DNA from: Schoenoplectus triqueter
Taxonomy: Eukaryota > Streptophyta > Magnoliopsida > Poales > Cyperaceae
Assembly: GCA_964058805.1 (NCBI GenBank)
Contig: CAXKVV010000442.1
Location: 1-34,726 of the forward strand
DNA length: 34,726 nucleotides
Direction of reading: 5' to 3'
In this document: positions 1 to 15,317 of the stretch, one piece after another
How positions within the stretch are numbered: position 1 is the first letter of the stretch
Layout of the letters: every line of letters starts with the position of its first letter
Program-made: the position numbers and the translations under genes
The notes under the pieces: model-generated
The model's input: the letters and a program-made list of their open reading frames with translations, nothing else
Database searches by the model: none
Told to the model about the DNA's origin: nothing

Positions 1-3000
1 AATCATGTCTATTATAAGATTGTTCAATTAACACTTCGATATGAATATTCTACGACACTATTTTCCCCAAAACATAAGTAGGATGCATTAGAAACAGCTA
101 TTTAAAAAAAGTTATTTGAGTATTTCAATATTTTTGGCTCCATAACTACACATAATTCAGTGAAAATTAACATAATCACTCCTAATTATGTATATAAAAA
201 GATTATCTAATTAACACTTCAACATGAACATTCTACGACACTAATTCTGCACAAAACATAAGGGGAGGCATTAAAAACAGCTGTGTTAAACAAAGTTGTT
301 TGAGTTTTTAAAATTTTTCGGCCTCATAACTACACATAATTTCTTATAAATTAATATAATTACTCCTAACATACCTATTATAAGATCTTCTAGTTAAAAC
401 ATCGATATGAATATTCTACGACACTAATTTTACACAAAACATAAGTAAGATAAATTAAAAACAGCTGTTTAAACGAGTTATTTGAGTTTTTCAAAAATAT
501 TGGCTGCATAACTGCACATAATTTCTTATAAATTACTATAATTACTCCTAAATATGTCTATAGTAAGATTTTCCTATTAAAACTTCGAGATGAATGTTGT
601 ACAACACTAATTTTGCACAAAACATAAGTAAGATGCATTAAAAACTGCTGTTTATACAAGTTGTTTGATCGTTCCAAATTTTTTGGCCGCATAACTGTAC
701 ATAATTTCGTATAAATTAATATAATTACTCTTAATCATGTCTTTTATATGATTTTTTAATGAACACTTTGATATGAATATTGTACGATACTAATTTTTCA
801 AAAAACATAAGTAAGATGCTTTAGAAACTGTTATTAAATAAATTTTGTTTGAGTTTTTAACATTTTTGCTCTCATAACTACACATAACCTCATGGAAATT
901 TATATAACTACTCCTAATTATGCCTATTGTAAAATTGTCCAATTAAAACTTCTGTATGAATATTCTATAACGCCATTTTTGCACAAAACATAAGTAAGAT
1001 GCGTTAAAAACTGTTGTTTAAACAAGTTGTTTGGCTTTGTGAAAATTTTTGGCCGCACAACTACACATAATTTCGTGCAAATTAAAATAATTACTCCTGA
1101 TTACGCCTATTATAAGATTGTCCTATTAAAATTTTGATATGAATATTCTATGACGCTAATTCCGCGCAAAACATAAGTAAGATGCATTAAAAACTGCTGT
1201 TTGAACAAGTTGTTTGAGTTATTCATAATTTCTGACCGCATAACTACATATAATTTCGTGCAAATTAATATGATCACTCCTAATTACGCCTATTATAAAA
1301 TTGTCCAATTAGAACTTCGATATGAATATTCTATAACGCTAATATTGCACAAAACATAAGTAAGATGCCCTTAAAACCGCTGTTTAAACAAGTTGTTTGG
1401 CTTTATGAAATTTTATGGCCGCATAACTACACATAATTTGGTGAAAATTAATATAATTACTCCTAATTATGCCTATTATAAGATTGTTCAATTAACACTT
1501 CAAAATGAATATTTTAGGGTACTATATTTCCTCAGAACATAAGTAAGATGCATTAGAAACTGCTATTTTAAAAAATTAAGTTTTCCAATATTTTTGGCCT
1601 CATAACTACATATAATTTTGTGAAAATTAATATATTTACTCCTAATTATGCCTATTAAAATATTAGCCGATTAGCATTTCGATATGAACATTCTACGACA
1701 CTAGGTTTGCACAAGACATAAGTAGGATGCATTAGAAACATCTGTTTAAACAAGTTGTTTGTGTTTATCAAAATTTTTGGCCGCATAAATACACATAATT
1801 TCATGCAAATTAATATAATTACTCATAATTATGCCTATTATAAGATTGTCCAATTAATACTTCGATATGAATATCCTACGACACTATTTTTTCATAAAAC
1901 ATAAGTAAGATACATTAGAAACCGCTGTTTAAACTAGTTGTTTAAGAGTTTTAACATTTTTTGAGTCATAACTGCGCATAACTTCGTAAAAATTAATACA
2001 TTTAATCCTAATTATACCTATTAGAAGATTATCTAGTTAACACTTCGATATGAACATTGTACGACATAAATTTTGCACAAAACATAAATAAGATGCATTG
2101 AAAAAAGTTGTTTGATTTTTTGAAAATTGTTGGCGCATAACTACATATAATTTCGTAAAAATTAATATAATTACTCCTAATTATGCCCATTATATGATCT
2201 TCCTATTGAAACTTAGATATGAATATTCCATGACACTAATTTTGCACAAAATATAAGTAAGATGCAATAGAAAATGTTGTTTAAACAAGTTGTTTATGAT
2301 TATCAACATTTTTTACATCAAAGCTACACATAATTTCGAGCGAATTAATGTAATTACTCCTAACTATGCCTATTATAAGATTGTTGAATTAACACTTCGA
2401 TAGGAACATCATAGGACACAAATTGTTCATAAGACAAAAGTAAGGTACGTGAGAAATTGCTGCTTAAACAAGTCGTTTAAGATTTTTAACATTTATTGCC
2501 TCATAACGACACAAAATTTCGTGAAAATTAATATAATTACTACTAACTATACCTATTAGAAGATTATCCAATTAACACTTCGATATGAAAATTGTACGGC
2601 ACAAATTTTGCACAAAACAAAAATAAGATGCAGTGAAAAAAGTTGTTTAAACAAATTGATTGAGTTTTTGAAAATCGTTGGCCGCATAACTACATATAAT
2701 TTCATAAAAATTAATATAATTACTCCTAATTATGCCTATTATATGATTGTCCAATTAAAACTTAGATATGAATATTCTATGACGCTAATTTTGCACAAAA
2801 TATAAGTAAGATGCATTAGAAACGGTTGTTTAAACAAGTTGTTTAAGATTTTCAACATTTTTTGCATCAAAACCACACATAATTTCGAGCGAATTAATAT
2901 AATTACTCCTAACTATGCCTATTATAAGATTGTCAAATTAACACTTCGATACGAACATCATAGGACACTAATTTTTCATAAGACATAAGTAAGATACATT

Positions 3001-3825
3001 AGAAATTACAGTTTAACCAAGTTGTATAAGATTTTTAACATTTATTGCCTCATAATGACACATAATTTCGTGAAAATTCATATAATTACTCCTAATTATG
3101 CCTATTAGAATATTATCCAATTAACACTTCGATATGAACATTCTACGACATGAATTTCGCATAAAAAATAAGTAAGATGCATTAAAAATAGCTGTTTAAA
3201 CAAGTTGTTTGAGTTTTTTTAAAATTTTGGCTGCATAACTTGACATAATTTCACTCAAATTAATATAATTACTCCTAATTATGCCTACTATATGATTTTC
3301 CAATTAACTCTCCAATATGAATATCCTATAACTGTAATTTTTCATAAAACATCAATAAGATACATTTGAAATTGTTGTTTAGACTAGTTGTTTAAGATTT
3401 TCAAAATTTTTTGTCTCATAACTACATATAATTTCGTGAAAAATAATATAATTACACCTAATTGTGCCTATTAGAAGATTATCCAATTAATACCTCGATA
3501 TGAATATTCTACGATACGAAGTTTGCACAAAACATAGGTAAGATGCATTAAAAGAACAGCAGTTTAAACTAGCTGATTGAGTTTTTTAAATTTTTTACCG
3601 CATAACTACATATAATTTTGTGCAAATTAATATAATTACTTCTAATTATGGCTATTAAAATATTATCTAATTAAAACTTCGATATAAATATTCTATGACG
3701 CAAATTTGGCACAAAACACAAGTAGATGCATTAAAAACTGCTGTTTAAACAAGTTGTTTGACTTTTTTCAAATTTTTGGCCGCATAAACACACATAATTT
3801 CTTGCGAATTCATATAATTACTCCT
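1..3825. repeat. Higher-order repeat copy 1 (21 monomers, 3825 bp)
   Basis: Starts at AATCATGTCTATTATAAG, chosen because the window opens there; the same phase returns at 3826, 7651 and 11476. Twenty-two successive marker positions between 73 and 3898 delimit 21 monomers. Most are 183 bp; one is 179 bp (1538-1717) and one about 169 bp (2083-2252), the latter lacking about 13 bp that copy 4 retains. Differences from copy 2 are isolated single bases, for example near 3307 and 3516. Confidence 0.95.
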
Positions 3826-6800
3826 AATCATGTCTATTATAAGATTGTTCAATTAACACTTCGATATGAATATTCTACGACACTATTTTCCCCAAAACAT
3901 AAGTAGGATGCATTAGAAACAGCTATTTAAAAAAAGTTATTTGAGTATTTCAATATTTTTGGCTCCATAACTACACATAATTCAGTGAAAATTAACATAA
4001 TCACTCCTAATTATGTATATAAAAAGATTATCTAATTAACACTTCAACATGAACATTCTACGACACTAATTCTGCACAAAACATAAGGGGAGGCATTAAA
4101 AACAGCTGTGTTAAACAAAGTTGTTTGAGTTTTTAAAATTTTTCGGCCTCATAACTACACATAATTTCTTATAAATTAATATAATTACTCCTAACATACC
4201 TATTATAAGATCTTCTAGTTAAAACATCGATATGAATATTCTACGACACTAATTTTACACAAAACATAAGTAAGATGCATTAAAAACAGCTGTTTAAACG
4301 AGTTATTTGAGTTTTTCAAAAATATTGGCTGCATAACTGCACATAATTTCTTATAAATTACTATAATTACTCCTAAATATGTCTATAGTAAGATTTTCCT
4401 ATTAAAACTTCGAGATGAATGTTGTACAACACTAATTTTGCACAAAACATAAGTAAGATGCATTAAAAACTGCTGTTTATACAAGTTGTTTGATCGTTCC
4501 AAATTTTTTGGCCGCATAACTGTACATAATTTCGTATAAATTAATATAATTACTCTTAATCATGTCTTTTATATGATTTTTTAATGAACACTTTGATATG
4601 AATATTGTACGATACTAATTTTTCAAAAAACATAAGTAAGATGCTTTAGAAACTGTTATTAAATAAATTTTGTTTGAGTTTTTAACATTTTTGCTCTCAT
4701 AACTACACATAACCTCATGGAAATTTATATAACTACTCCTAATTATGCCTATTGTAAAATTGTCCAATTAAAACTTCTGTATGAATATTCTATAACGCCA
4801 TTTTTGCACAAAACATAAGTAAGATGCGTTAAAAACTGTTGTTTAAACAAGTTGTTTGGCTTTGTGAAAATTTTTGGCCGCACAACTACACATAATTTCG
4901 TGCAAATTAAAATAATTACTCCTGATTACGCCTATTATAAGATTGTCCTATTAAAATTTTGATATGAATATTCTATGACGCTAATTCCGCGCAAAACATA
5001 AGTAAGATGCATTAAAAACTGCTGTTTGAACAAGTTGTTTGAGTTATTCATAATTTCTGACCGCATAACTACATATAATTTCGTGCAAATTAATATGATC
5101 ACTCCTAATTACGCCTATTATAAAATTGTCCAATTAGAACTTCGATATGAATATTCTATAACGCTAATATTGCACAAAACATAAGTAAGATGCCCTTAAA
5201 ACCGCTGTTTAAACAAGTTGTTTGGCTTTATGAAATTTTATGGCCGCATAACTACACATAATTTGGTGAAAATTAATATAATTACTCCTAATTATGCCTA
5301 TTATAAGATTGTTCAATTAACACTTCAAAATGAATATTTTAGGGTACTATATTTCCTCAGAACATAAGTAAGATGCATTAGAAACTGCTATTTTAAAAAA
5401 TTAAGTTTTCCAATATTTTTGGCCTCATAACTACATATAATTTTGTGAAAATTAATATATTTACTCCTAATTATGCCTATTAAAATATTAGCCGATTAGC
5501 ATTTCGATATGAACATTCTACGACACTAGGTTTGCACAAGACATAAGTAGGATGCATTAGAAACATCTGTTTAAACAAGTTGTTTGTGTTTATCAAAATT
5601 TTTGGCCGCATAAATACACATAATTTCATGCAAATTAATATAATTACTCATAATTATGCCTATTATAAGATTGTCCAATTAATACTTCGATATGAATATC
5701 CTACGACACTATTTTTTCATAAAACATAAGTAAGATACATTAGAAACCGCTGTTTAAACTAGTTGTTTAAGAGTTTTAACATTTTTTGAGTCATAACTGC
5801 GCATAACTTCGTAAAAATTAATACATTTAATCCTAATTATACCTATTAGAAGATTATCTAGTTAACACTTCGATATGAACATTGTACGACATAAATTTTG
5901 CACAAAACATAAATAAGATGCATTGAAAAAAGTTGTTTGATTTTTTGAAAATTGTTGGCGCATAACTACATATAATTTCGTAAAAATTAATATAATTACT
6001 CCTAATTATGCCCATTATATGATCTTCCTATTGAAACTTAGATATGAATATTCCATGACACTAATTTTGCACAAAATATAAGTAAGATGCAATAGAAAAT
6101 GTTGTTTAAACAAGTTGTTTATGATTATCAACATTTTTTACATCAAAGCTACACATAATTTCGAGCGAATTAATGTAATTACTCCTAACTATGCCTATTA
6201 TAAGATTGTTGAATTAACACTTCGATAGGAACATCATAGGACACAAATTGTTCATAAGACAAAAGTAAGGTACGTGAGAAATTGCTGCTTAAACAAGTCG
6301 TTTAAGATTTTTAACATTTATTGCCTCATAACGACACAAAATTTCGTGAAAATTAATATAATTACTACTAACTATACCTATTAGAAGATTATCCAATTAA
6401 CACTTCGATATGAAAATTGTACGGCACAAATTTTGCACAAAACAAAAATAAGATGCAGTGAAAAAAGTTGTTTAAACAAATTGATTGAGTTTTTGAAAAT
6501 CGTTGGCCGCATAACTACATATAATTTCATAAAAATTAATATAATTACTCCTAATTATGCCTATTATATGATTGTCCAATTAAAACTTAGATATGAATAT
6601 TCTATGACGCTAATTTTGCACAAAATATAAGTAAGATGCATTAGAAACGGTTGTTTAAACAAGTTGTTTAAGATTTTCAACATTTTTTGCATCAAAACCA
6701 CACATAATTTCGAGCGAATTAATATAATTACTCCTAACTATGCCTATTATAAGATTGTCAAATTAACACTTCGATACGAACATCATAGGACACTAATTTT

Positions 6801-7650
6801 TCATAAGACATAAGTAAGATACATTAGAAATTACAGTTTAACCAAGTTGTATAAGATTTTTAACATTTATTGCCTCATAATGACACATAATTTCGTGAAA
6901 ATTCATATAATTACTCCTAATTATGCCTATTAGAATATTATCCAATTAATACTTCGATATGAACATTCTACGACATGAATTTCGCATAAAAAATAAGTAA
7001 GATGCATTAAAAATAGCTGTTTAAACAAGTTGTTTGAGTTTTTTTAAAATTTTGGCTGCATAACTTGACATAATTTCACTCAAATTAATATAATTACTCC
7101 TAATTATGCCTACTATATGATTTTCCAATTAACACTCCAATATGAATATCCTATAACTGTAATTTTTCATAAAACATCAATAAGATACATTTGAAATTGT
7201 TGTTTAGACTAGTTGTTTAAGATTTTCAAAATTTTTTGTCTCATAACTACATATAATTTCGTGAAAAATAATATAATTACACCTAATTGTGCCTATTAGA
7301 AGATTATCCAATTAATACCTCGATATGAATATTCTACGACACGAAGTTTGCACAAAACATAGGTAAGATGCGTTAAAAGAACAGCAGTTTAAACTAGCTG
7401 ATTGAGTTTTTTAAATTTTTTACCGCATAACTACATATAATTTTGTGCAAATTAATATAATTACTTCTAATTATGGCTATTAAAATATTATCTAATTAAA
7501 ACTTCGATATAAATATTCTATGACGCAAATTTGGCACAAAACACAAGTAGATGCATTAAAAACTGCTGTTTAAACAAGTTGTTTGACTTTTTTCAAATTT
7601 TTGGCCGCATAAACACACATAATTTCTTGCGAATTCATATAATTACTCCT
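3826..7650. repeat. Higher-order repeat copy 2 (3825 bp)
   Basis: Has the same length as copy 1 and aligns to it without indels. I see only a few single-base differences, for example near 6951, 7132, 7341 and 7372, most of them transitions. It carries the same short monomers as copies 1 and 3, so these three copies descend from one already-deleted unit. Confidence 0.95.
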
Positions 7651-10600
7651 AATCATGTCTATTATAAGATTGTTCAATTAACACTTCGATATGAATATTC
7701 TACGATACTATTTTCCCCAAAACATAAGTAGGATGCATTAGAAACAGCTATTTAAAAAAAGTTATTTGAGTATTTCAATATTTTTGGCTCCATAACTACA
7801 CATAATTCAGTGAAAATTAACATAATCACTCCTAATTATGTATATAAAAAGATTATCTAATTAACACTTCAACATGAACATTCTACGACACTAATTCTGC
7901 ACAAAACATAAGGGGAGGCATTAAAAACAGCTGTGTTAAACAAAGTTGTTTGAGTTTTTAAAATTTTTCGGCCTCATAACTACACATAATTTCTTATAAA
8001 TTAATATAATTACTCCTAACATACCTATTATAAGATCTTCTAGTTAAAACATCGATATGAATATTCTACGACACTAATTTTACAAAAAACATAAGTAAGA
8101 TGCATTAAAAACAGCTGTTTAAACGAGTTATTTGAGTTTTTCAAAAATATTGGCTGCATAACTGCACATAATTTCTTATAAATTACTATAATTACTCCTA
8201 AATATGTCTATAGTAAGATTTTCCTATTAAAACTTCGAGATGAATGTTGTACAACACTAATTTTGCACAAAACATAAGTAAGATGCATTAAAAACTGCTG
8301 TTTATACAAGTTGTTTGATCGTTCCAAATTTTTTGGCCGCATAACTGTACATAATTTCGTATAAATTAATATAATTACTCTTAATCATGTCTTTTATATG
8401 ATTTTTTAATGAACACTTTGATATGAATATTGTACGATACTAATTTTTCAAAAAACATAAGTAAGATGCTTTAGAAACTGTTATTAAATAAATTTTGTTT
8501 GAGTTTTTAACATTTTTGCTCTCATAACTACACATAACCTCATGGAAATTTATATAACTACTCCTAATTACGCCTATTGTAAAATTGTCCAATTAAAACT
8601 TCTGTATGAATATTCTATAACGCCATTTTTGCACAAAACATAAGTAAGATGCGTTAAAAACTGTTGTTTAAACAAGTTGTTTGGCTTTGTGAAAATTTTT
8701 GGCCGCACAACTACACATAATTTCGTGCAAATTAAAATAATTACTCCTGATTACGCCTATTATAAGATTGTCCTATTAAAATTTTGATATGAATATTCTA
8801 TGACGCTAATTCCGCGCAAAACATAAGTAAGATGCATTAAAAACTGCTGTTTGAACAAGTTGTTTGAGTTATTCATAATTTCTGACCGCATAACTACATA
8901 TAATTTCGTGCAAATTAATATGATCACTCCTAATTACGCCTATTATAAAATTGTCCAATTAGAACGTCGATATGAATATTCTATAACGCTAATATTGCAC
9001 AAAACATAAGTAAGATGCCCTTAAAACCGCTGTTTAAACAAGTTGTTTGGCTTTATGAAATTTTATGGCCGCATAACTACACATAATTTGGTGAAAATTA
9101 ATATAATTACTCCTAATTATGCCTATTATAAGATTGTTCAATTAACACTTCAAAATGAATATTTTAGGGTACTATATTTCCTCAGAACATAAGTAAGATG
9201 CATTAGAAACTGCTATTTTAAAAAATTAAGTTTTCCAATATTTTTGGCCTCATAACTACATATAATTTTGTGAAAATTAATATATTTACTCCTAATTATG
9301 CCTATTAAAATATTAGCCGATTAGCATTTCGATATGAACATTCTACGACACTAGGTTTGCACAAGACATAAGTAGGATGCATTAGAAACATCTGTTTAAA
9401 CAAGTTGTTTGTGTTTATCAAAATTTTTGGCCGCATAAATACACATAATTTCATGCAAATTAATATAATTACTCATAATTATGCCTATTATAAGATTGTC
9501 CAATTAATACTTCGATATGAATATCCTACGACACTATTTTTTCATAAAACATAAGTAAGATACATTAGAAACCGCTGTTTAAACTAGTTGTTTAAGAGTT
9601 TTAACATTTTTTGAGTCATAACTGCGCATAACTTCGTAAAAATTAATACATTTAATCCTAATTATACCTATTAGAAGATTATCTAGTTAACACTTCGATA
9701 TGAACATTGTACGACATAAATTTTGCACAAAACATAAATAAGATGCATTGAAAAAAGTTGTTTGATTTTTTGAAAATTGTTGGCGCATAACTACATATAA
9801 TTTCGTAAAAATTAATATAATTACTCCTAATCATGCCCATTATATGATCTTCCTATTGAAACTTAGATATGAATATTCCATGACACTAATTTTGCACAAA
9901 ATATAAGTAAGATGCAATAGAAAATGTTGTTTAAACAAGTTGTTTATGATTATCAACATTTTTTACATCAAAGCTACACATAATTTCGAGCGAATTAATG
10001 TAATTACTCCTAACTATGCCTATTATAAGATTGTTGAATTAACACTTCGATAGGAACATCATAGGACACAAATTGTTCATAAGACAAAAGTAAGGTACGT
10101 GAGAAATTGCTGCTTAAACAAGTCGTTTAAGATTTTTAACATTTATTGCCTCATAACGACACAAAATTTCGTGAAAATTAATATAATTACTACTAACTAT
10201 ACCTATTAGAAGATTATCCAATTAACACTTCGATATGAAAATTGTACGGCACAAATTTTGCACAAAACAAAAATAAGATGCAGTGAAAAAAGTTGTTTAA
10301 ACAAATTGATTGAGTTTTTGAAAATCGTTGGCCGCATAACTACATATAATTTCATAAAAATTAATATAATTACTCCTAATTATGCCTATTATATGATTGT
10401 CCAATTAAAACTTAGATATGAATATTCTATGACGCTAATTTTGCACAAAATATAAGTAAGATGCATTAGAAACGGTTGTTTAAACAAGTTGTTTAAGATT
10501 TTCAACATTTTTTGCATCAAAACCACACATAATTTCGAGCGAATTAATATAATTACTCCTAACTATGCCTATTATAAGATTGTCAAATTAACACTTCGAT

Positions 10601-11475
10601 ACGAACATCATAGGACACTAATTTTTCATAAGACATAAGTAAGATACATTAGAAATTACAGTTTAACCAAGTTGTATAAGATTTTTAACATTTATTGCCT
10701 CATAATGACACATAATTTCGTGAATATTCATATAATTACTCCTAATTATGCCTATTAGAATATTATCCAATTAACACTTCGATATGAACATTATACGACA
10801 TGAATTTCGCATAAAAAATAAGTAAGATGCATTAAAAATAGCTGTTTAAACAAGTTGTTTGAGCTTTTTTAAAATTTTGGCTGCATAACTTGACATAATT
10901 TCACTCAAATTAATATAATTACTCCTAATTATGCCTACTATATGATTTTCCAATTAACACTCCAATATGAATATCCTATAACTGTAATTTTTCATAAAAC
11001 ATCAATAAGATACATTTGAAATTGTTGTTTAGACTAGTTGTTTAAGATTTTCAAAATTTTTTGTCTCATAACTACATATAATTTCGTGAAAAATAATATA
11101 ATTACACCTAATTGTGCCTATTAGAAGATTATCCAATTAATACCTCGATATGAATATTCTACGACACGAAGTTTGCACAAAACATAGGTAAGATGCATTA
11201 AAAGAACAGCAGTTTAAACTAGCTGATTGAGTTTTTTAAATTTTTTACCGCATAACTACATATAATTTTGTGCAAATTAATATAATTACTTCTAATTATG
11301 GCTATTAAAATATTATCTAATTAAAACTTCGATATAAATATTCTATGACGGAAATTTGGCACGAAACTTAAGTAGATGCATTAAAAACTGCTGTTTAAAC
11401 AAGTTGTTTGACTTTTTTCAAATTTTTGGCCGCATAAACACACATAATTTCTTGCGAATTCATATAATTACTCCT
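7651..11475. repeat. Higher-order repeat copy 3 (3825 bp)
   Basis: Exactly 3825 bp and nearly identical to copies 1 and 2. Private changes occur near 7706, 8095, 8955, 9832, 10726, 10792, 10864 and 11351-11370, the last a small cluster. It shares the ~13-bp deletion of copies 1-2 (near 9752). Confidence 0.95.
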
Positions 11476-14400
11476 AATCATGTCTATTATAAGATTGTTC
11501 AATTAACACTTCGATATGAATATTCTACGACACTATTTTCCCCAAAACATAAGTAAGATGCATTAGAAACAGCTATTTAAAAAAAGTTATTTGAGTATTT
11601 CAATATTTTTGGCCCCATAACTACACATAATTCAGTGAAAATTAACATAATCACTCCTAATTATGTATATAAAAAGATTATCTAATTAACACTTCAACAT
11701 GAACATTCTACGACACTAATTCTGCACAAAACATAAGTGGGAGGCATTAAAAACAGCTGTGTTAAACAAAGTTGTTTGAGTTTTTTAAAGTTTTCGGCCG
11801 CATAACTACACATAATTTCTTATAAATTAATATAATTACTCCTAACATACCTATTATAAGATCTTCTAGTTAAAACATCGATATGAATATTCTACGACAC
11901 TAATTTTACACAAAACATAAGTAAGATGCATTAAAAACAGCTGTTTAAACGAGTTATTTGAGTTTTTCAAAAATATTGGCTGCATAACTGCACATAATTT
12001 CTTATAAATTACTATAATTACTCCTAAATATGTCTATAGTAAGATTTTCCTATTAAAACTTCGAGATGAATGTTGTACAACACTAATTTTGCACAAAACA
12101 TAAGTAAGATGCATTAAAAACTGCTGCTTAAACAAGTTGTTTGATCGTTCCGAATTTTTTGGCCGCATAACTGTACATAATTTCGTATAAATTAATATAA
12201 TTACTCTTAATCATGTCTTTTATATGATTTTTCAATGAACACTTTGATATGAAGATTGTACGATACTAATTTTTCAAAAAACATAAGTAAGATGCTTTAG
12301 AAACTGCTATTAAATAAAATTTATTTGAGTTTTTAACATTTTTGCTCTCATAACTACACATAACCTCATGGAAATTAATATAACTACTCCTAATTACGCC
12401 TATTGTAAAATTGTCCAATTAAAACTTCGGTATGAATATTCTATAACACCATTTTTGCACAAAACATGAGTAAGATGCGTTAAAAACTGTTGTTTAAACA
12501 AGTTGTTTGGCTTTATGAAAATTTTTGGCCGCACAACTACACATAATTTCGTGCAAATTAAAATAATTACTCCTGATTACGCCTATTATAAGATCGTCCT
12601 ATTAAAATTTCGATATGAATATTCTATGACGCTAATTCCGCGCAAAACATAAGTAAGATGCATTAAAAACTGCTGTTTGAACAAGTTGTTTGAGTTATTC
12701 ATAATTTCTGACCGCATAACTACATATAATTTCGTGCAAATTAATATGATCACTCCTAATTACGCCTATTATAAAATTGTCCAATTAGAACTTCGATATG
12801 AATATTCTATAACACTAATATTGCACAAAACATAAGTAAGATGCCCTTAAAACCGCTGTTTAAACAAGTTGTTTGGCTTTATGAAATTTTATGGCCGCAT
12901 AACTACACATAATTTGGTGAAAATTAATATAATTACTCCTAATTATGCCTATTATAAGATTGTTCAATTAACACTTCAAAATGAATATTTTAGGGCACTA
13001 TATTTCCTCAGAACATAAGTAAGATGCATTAGAAACTGCTATTTTACAAAGTTAAGTTTTCCAACATTTTTGGGCTCATAACTACATATAATTTTGTGAA
13101 AATTAATATATTTACTCCTAATTATGCCTATTAAAATATTAGCTGATTAGCACTTCGATATGAACATTCTACGACACTAGGTTTGCACAAGACATAAGTA
13201 GGATGCATTAGAAACATCTGTTTAAACAAGTTGTTTGTGTTTATCAAAATTTTTGGCCGCAAAAATACACATAATTTCATGCAAATTAATATAATTACTC
13301 ATAATTATGCCTATTATAAGATTGTCCAATTAATACTTCAATATGAATATCCTACGACACTATTTTTTCATAAAACATAAGTAAGATACATTAGAAACCG
13401 CTGTTTAAACTAGTTGTTTAAGAGTTTTAACATTTTTTGACTCATAACTGCGCATAACTTCGTAAAAATTAATACATTTACTCCTAATTATCCCTATTAG
13501 AAGATTATCTAGTTAACACTTCGATATGAATATTGTACGACATAAATTTTGCACAAAACATAAATAAGATGCATTGAAAAAAGTTGTTTAAAGAAGTTAT
13601 TTGATTTTTTGAAAATTGTTGGCGCATAACTACATATAATTTCGTAAAAATTAATATAATTACTCCTAATTATGCCCATTATATGATCTTCCCATTGAAA
13701 CTTAGATATGAATATTCCATGACACTAATTTTGCAAAAAATATAAGTAAGATGCAATAGAAAATGTTGTTTAAACAAGTTGTTTATGATTATCAACATTT
13801 TTTATATCAAAGCTACACATAATTTCGAGCGAATTAATGTAATTACTCCTAACTATGCCTACTATAAGATTGTTCAATTAACACTTCGATAGGAACATCA
13901 TAGGACACAAATTTTTCATAAGACAAAAGTAAGGTACGTGAGAAATTGCTGTTTAAACAAGTCGTTTAAGATTTTTAACATTTATTGCCTCATAACGACA
14001 CAAAATTTCATGAAAATTAATATAATTACTACTAACTATACCTATTAGAAGATTATCCAATTAACACTTCGATATGAAAATTGTACGGCACAAATTTTGC
14101 ACAAAACAAAAATAAGATGCAGTGAAAAAAGTTGTTTAAACAAATTGATTGAGTTTTTGAAAATCGTTGGCCGCATAACTACATATAATTTCATAAAAAT
14201 TAATATAATTACTCCTAATTATGCCTATTATATGATTGTCCAATTAAAACTTAGATATGAATATTCTATGACGCTAATTTTGCACAAAATATAAGTAAGA
14301 TGCATTAGAAACGGTTGTTTAAACAAGTTGTTTAAGATTTTCAACATTTTTTGCATCAAAACCACACAAAATTTCGAGCGAATTAATATAATTACTCCTA

Positions 14401-15317
14401 ACTATGCCTATTATAAGATTGTCAAATTAACACTTTGATACGAACATCATAGGACACTAATTTTTCATAAGACATAAGTAAGATACATTAGAAATTGTTG
14501 TTTAACCAAGTTGTATAAGATTTTTAACATTTATTGCCTCATAATGACACATAATTTCGTGAAAATTCATATAATTACTCCTAATTATGCCTATTAGAAT
14601 ATTATCCAATTAACACTTCGATATGAATATTCTACGATATGAATATTGCATAAGAAATAAGTAAGATGCATTAAAAATAGCTGTTTAAACAAGTTGTTTG
14701 AGTTTTTTTTTTAAATTTTGGCTGCATAACTAGACATAATTTCACTCAAATTAATATAATTACTCCTAATTATGCCTATTATATGATTTTCTAATTAACA
14801 CTCCAATATGAATATCCTATAACTGTAATTTTTCATAAAACATCAATAAGATACATTTGAAATTGTTGTTTAGACTAGTTGTATAGGATTTTCAAAATTT
14901 CTTGTCTCATAACTACATATAATTTCATAAAAATTAATATAATTACACCTAATTGTGCCTATTTGAAGATTATCCAATTAATACCTCGATATGAATATTC
15001 TACGACACGAAGTTTGTACAAAACATAGGTAAGATGAATTAAAAGAAGAGCAGTTTAAACTAGCTGATTGAGTTTTTTAATTTTTTTTACCGCATAACTA
15101 CATATAATTTCGTACAAATTAATATAATTATTTCTAATTATGCCTATTAAAAGATTATTTAAATAAAACTTCGATATCAATATTCTATGACGCAAATTTG
15201 GCACAAAACATAAGTAGATGCATTAAAAACTGCTGTTTAAGCAAGTTGTTTGACTTTTTTTAAATTTTTGGCCGCATAAACACACATAGTTTCGTGCGAA
15301 TTTATATAATTATTCCT
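11476..15317. repeat. Higher-order repeat copy 4, diverged (~3842 bp)
   Basis: Has the same monomer order as copies 1-3 but many more substitutions and small indels. It retains about 13 bp at 13583-13602 (GTTGTTT, AAAGAA, GTTATTT) that copies 1-3 have lost, apparently by slippage between the two GTT-TTT direct repeats. It therefore represents a state older than the common ancestor of copies 1-3. Divergence from copies 1-3 begins within its first few hundred bases. Confidence 0.93.

Noticed and set aside
2608..14294. 65- and 66-codon ORFs recurring at 2608, 3706, 6433, 7531, 10258, 11356 and 14097
   Set aside because: They recur exactly with the 3825-bp satellite unit, have no domain or coding signature, and are chance open frames of the AT-rich satellite.
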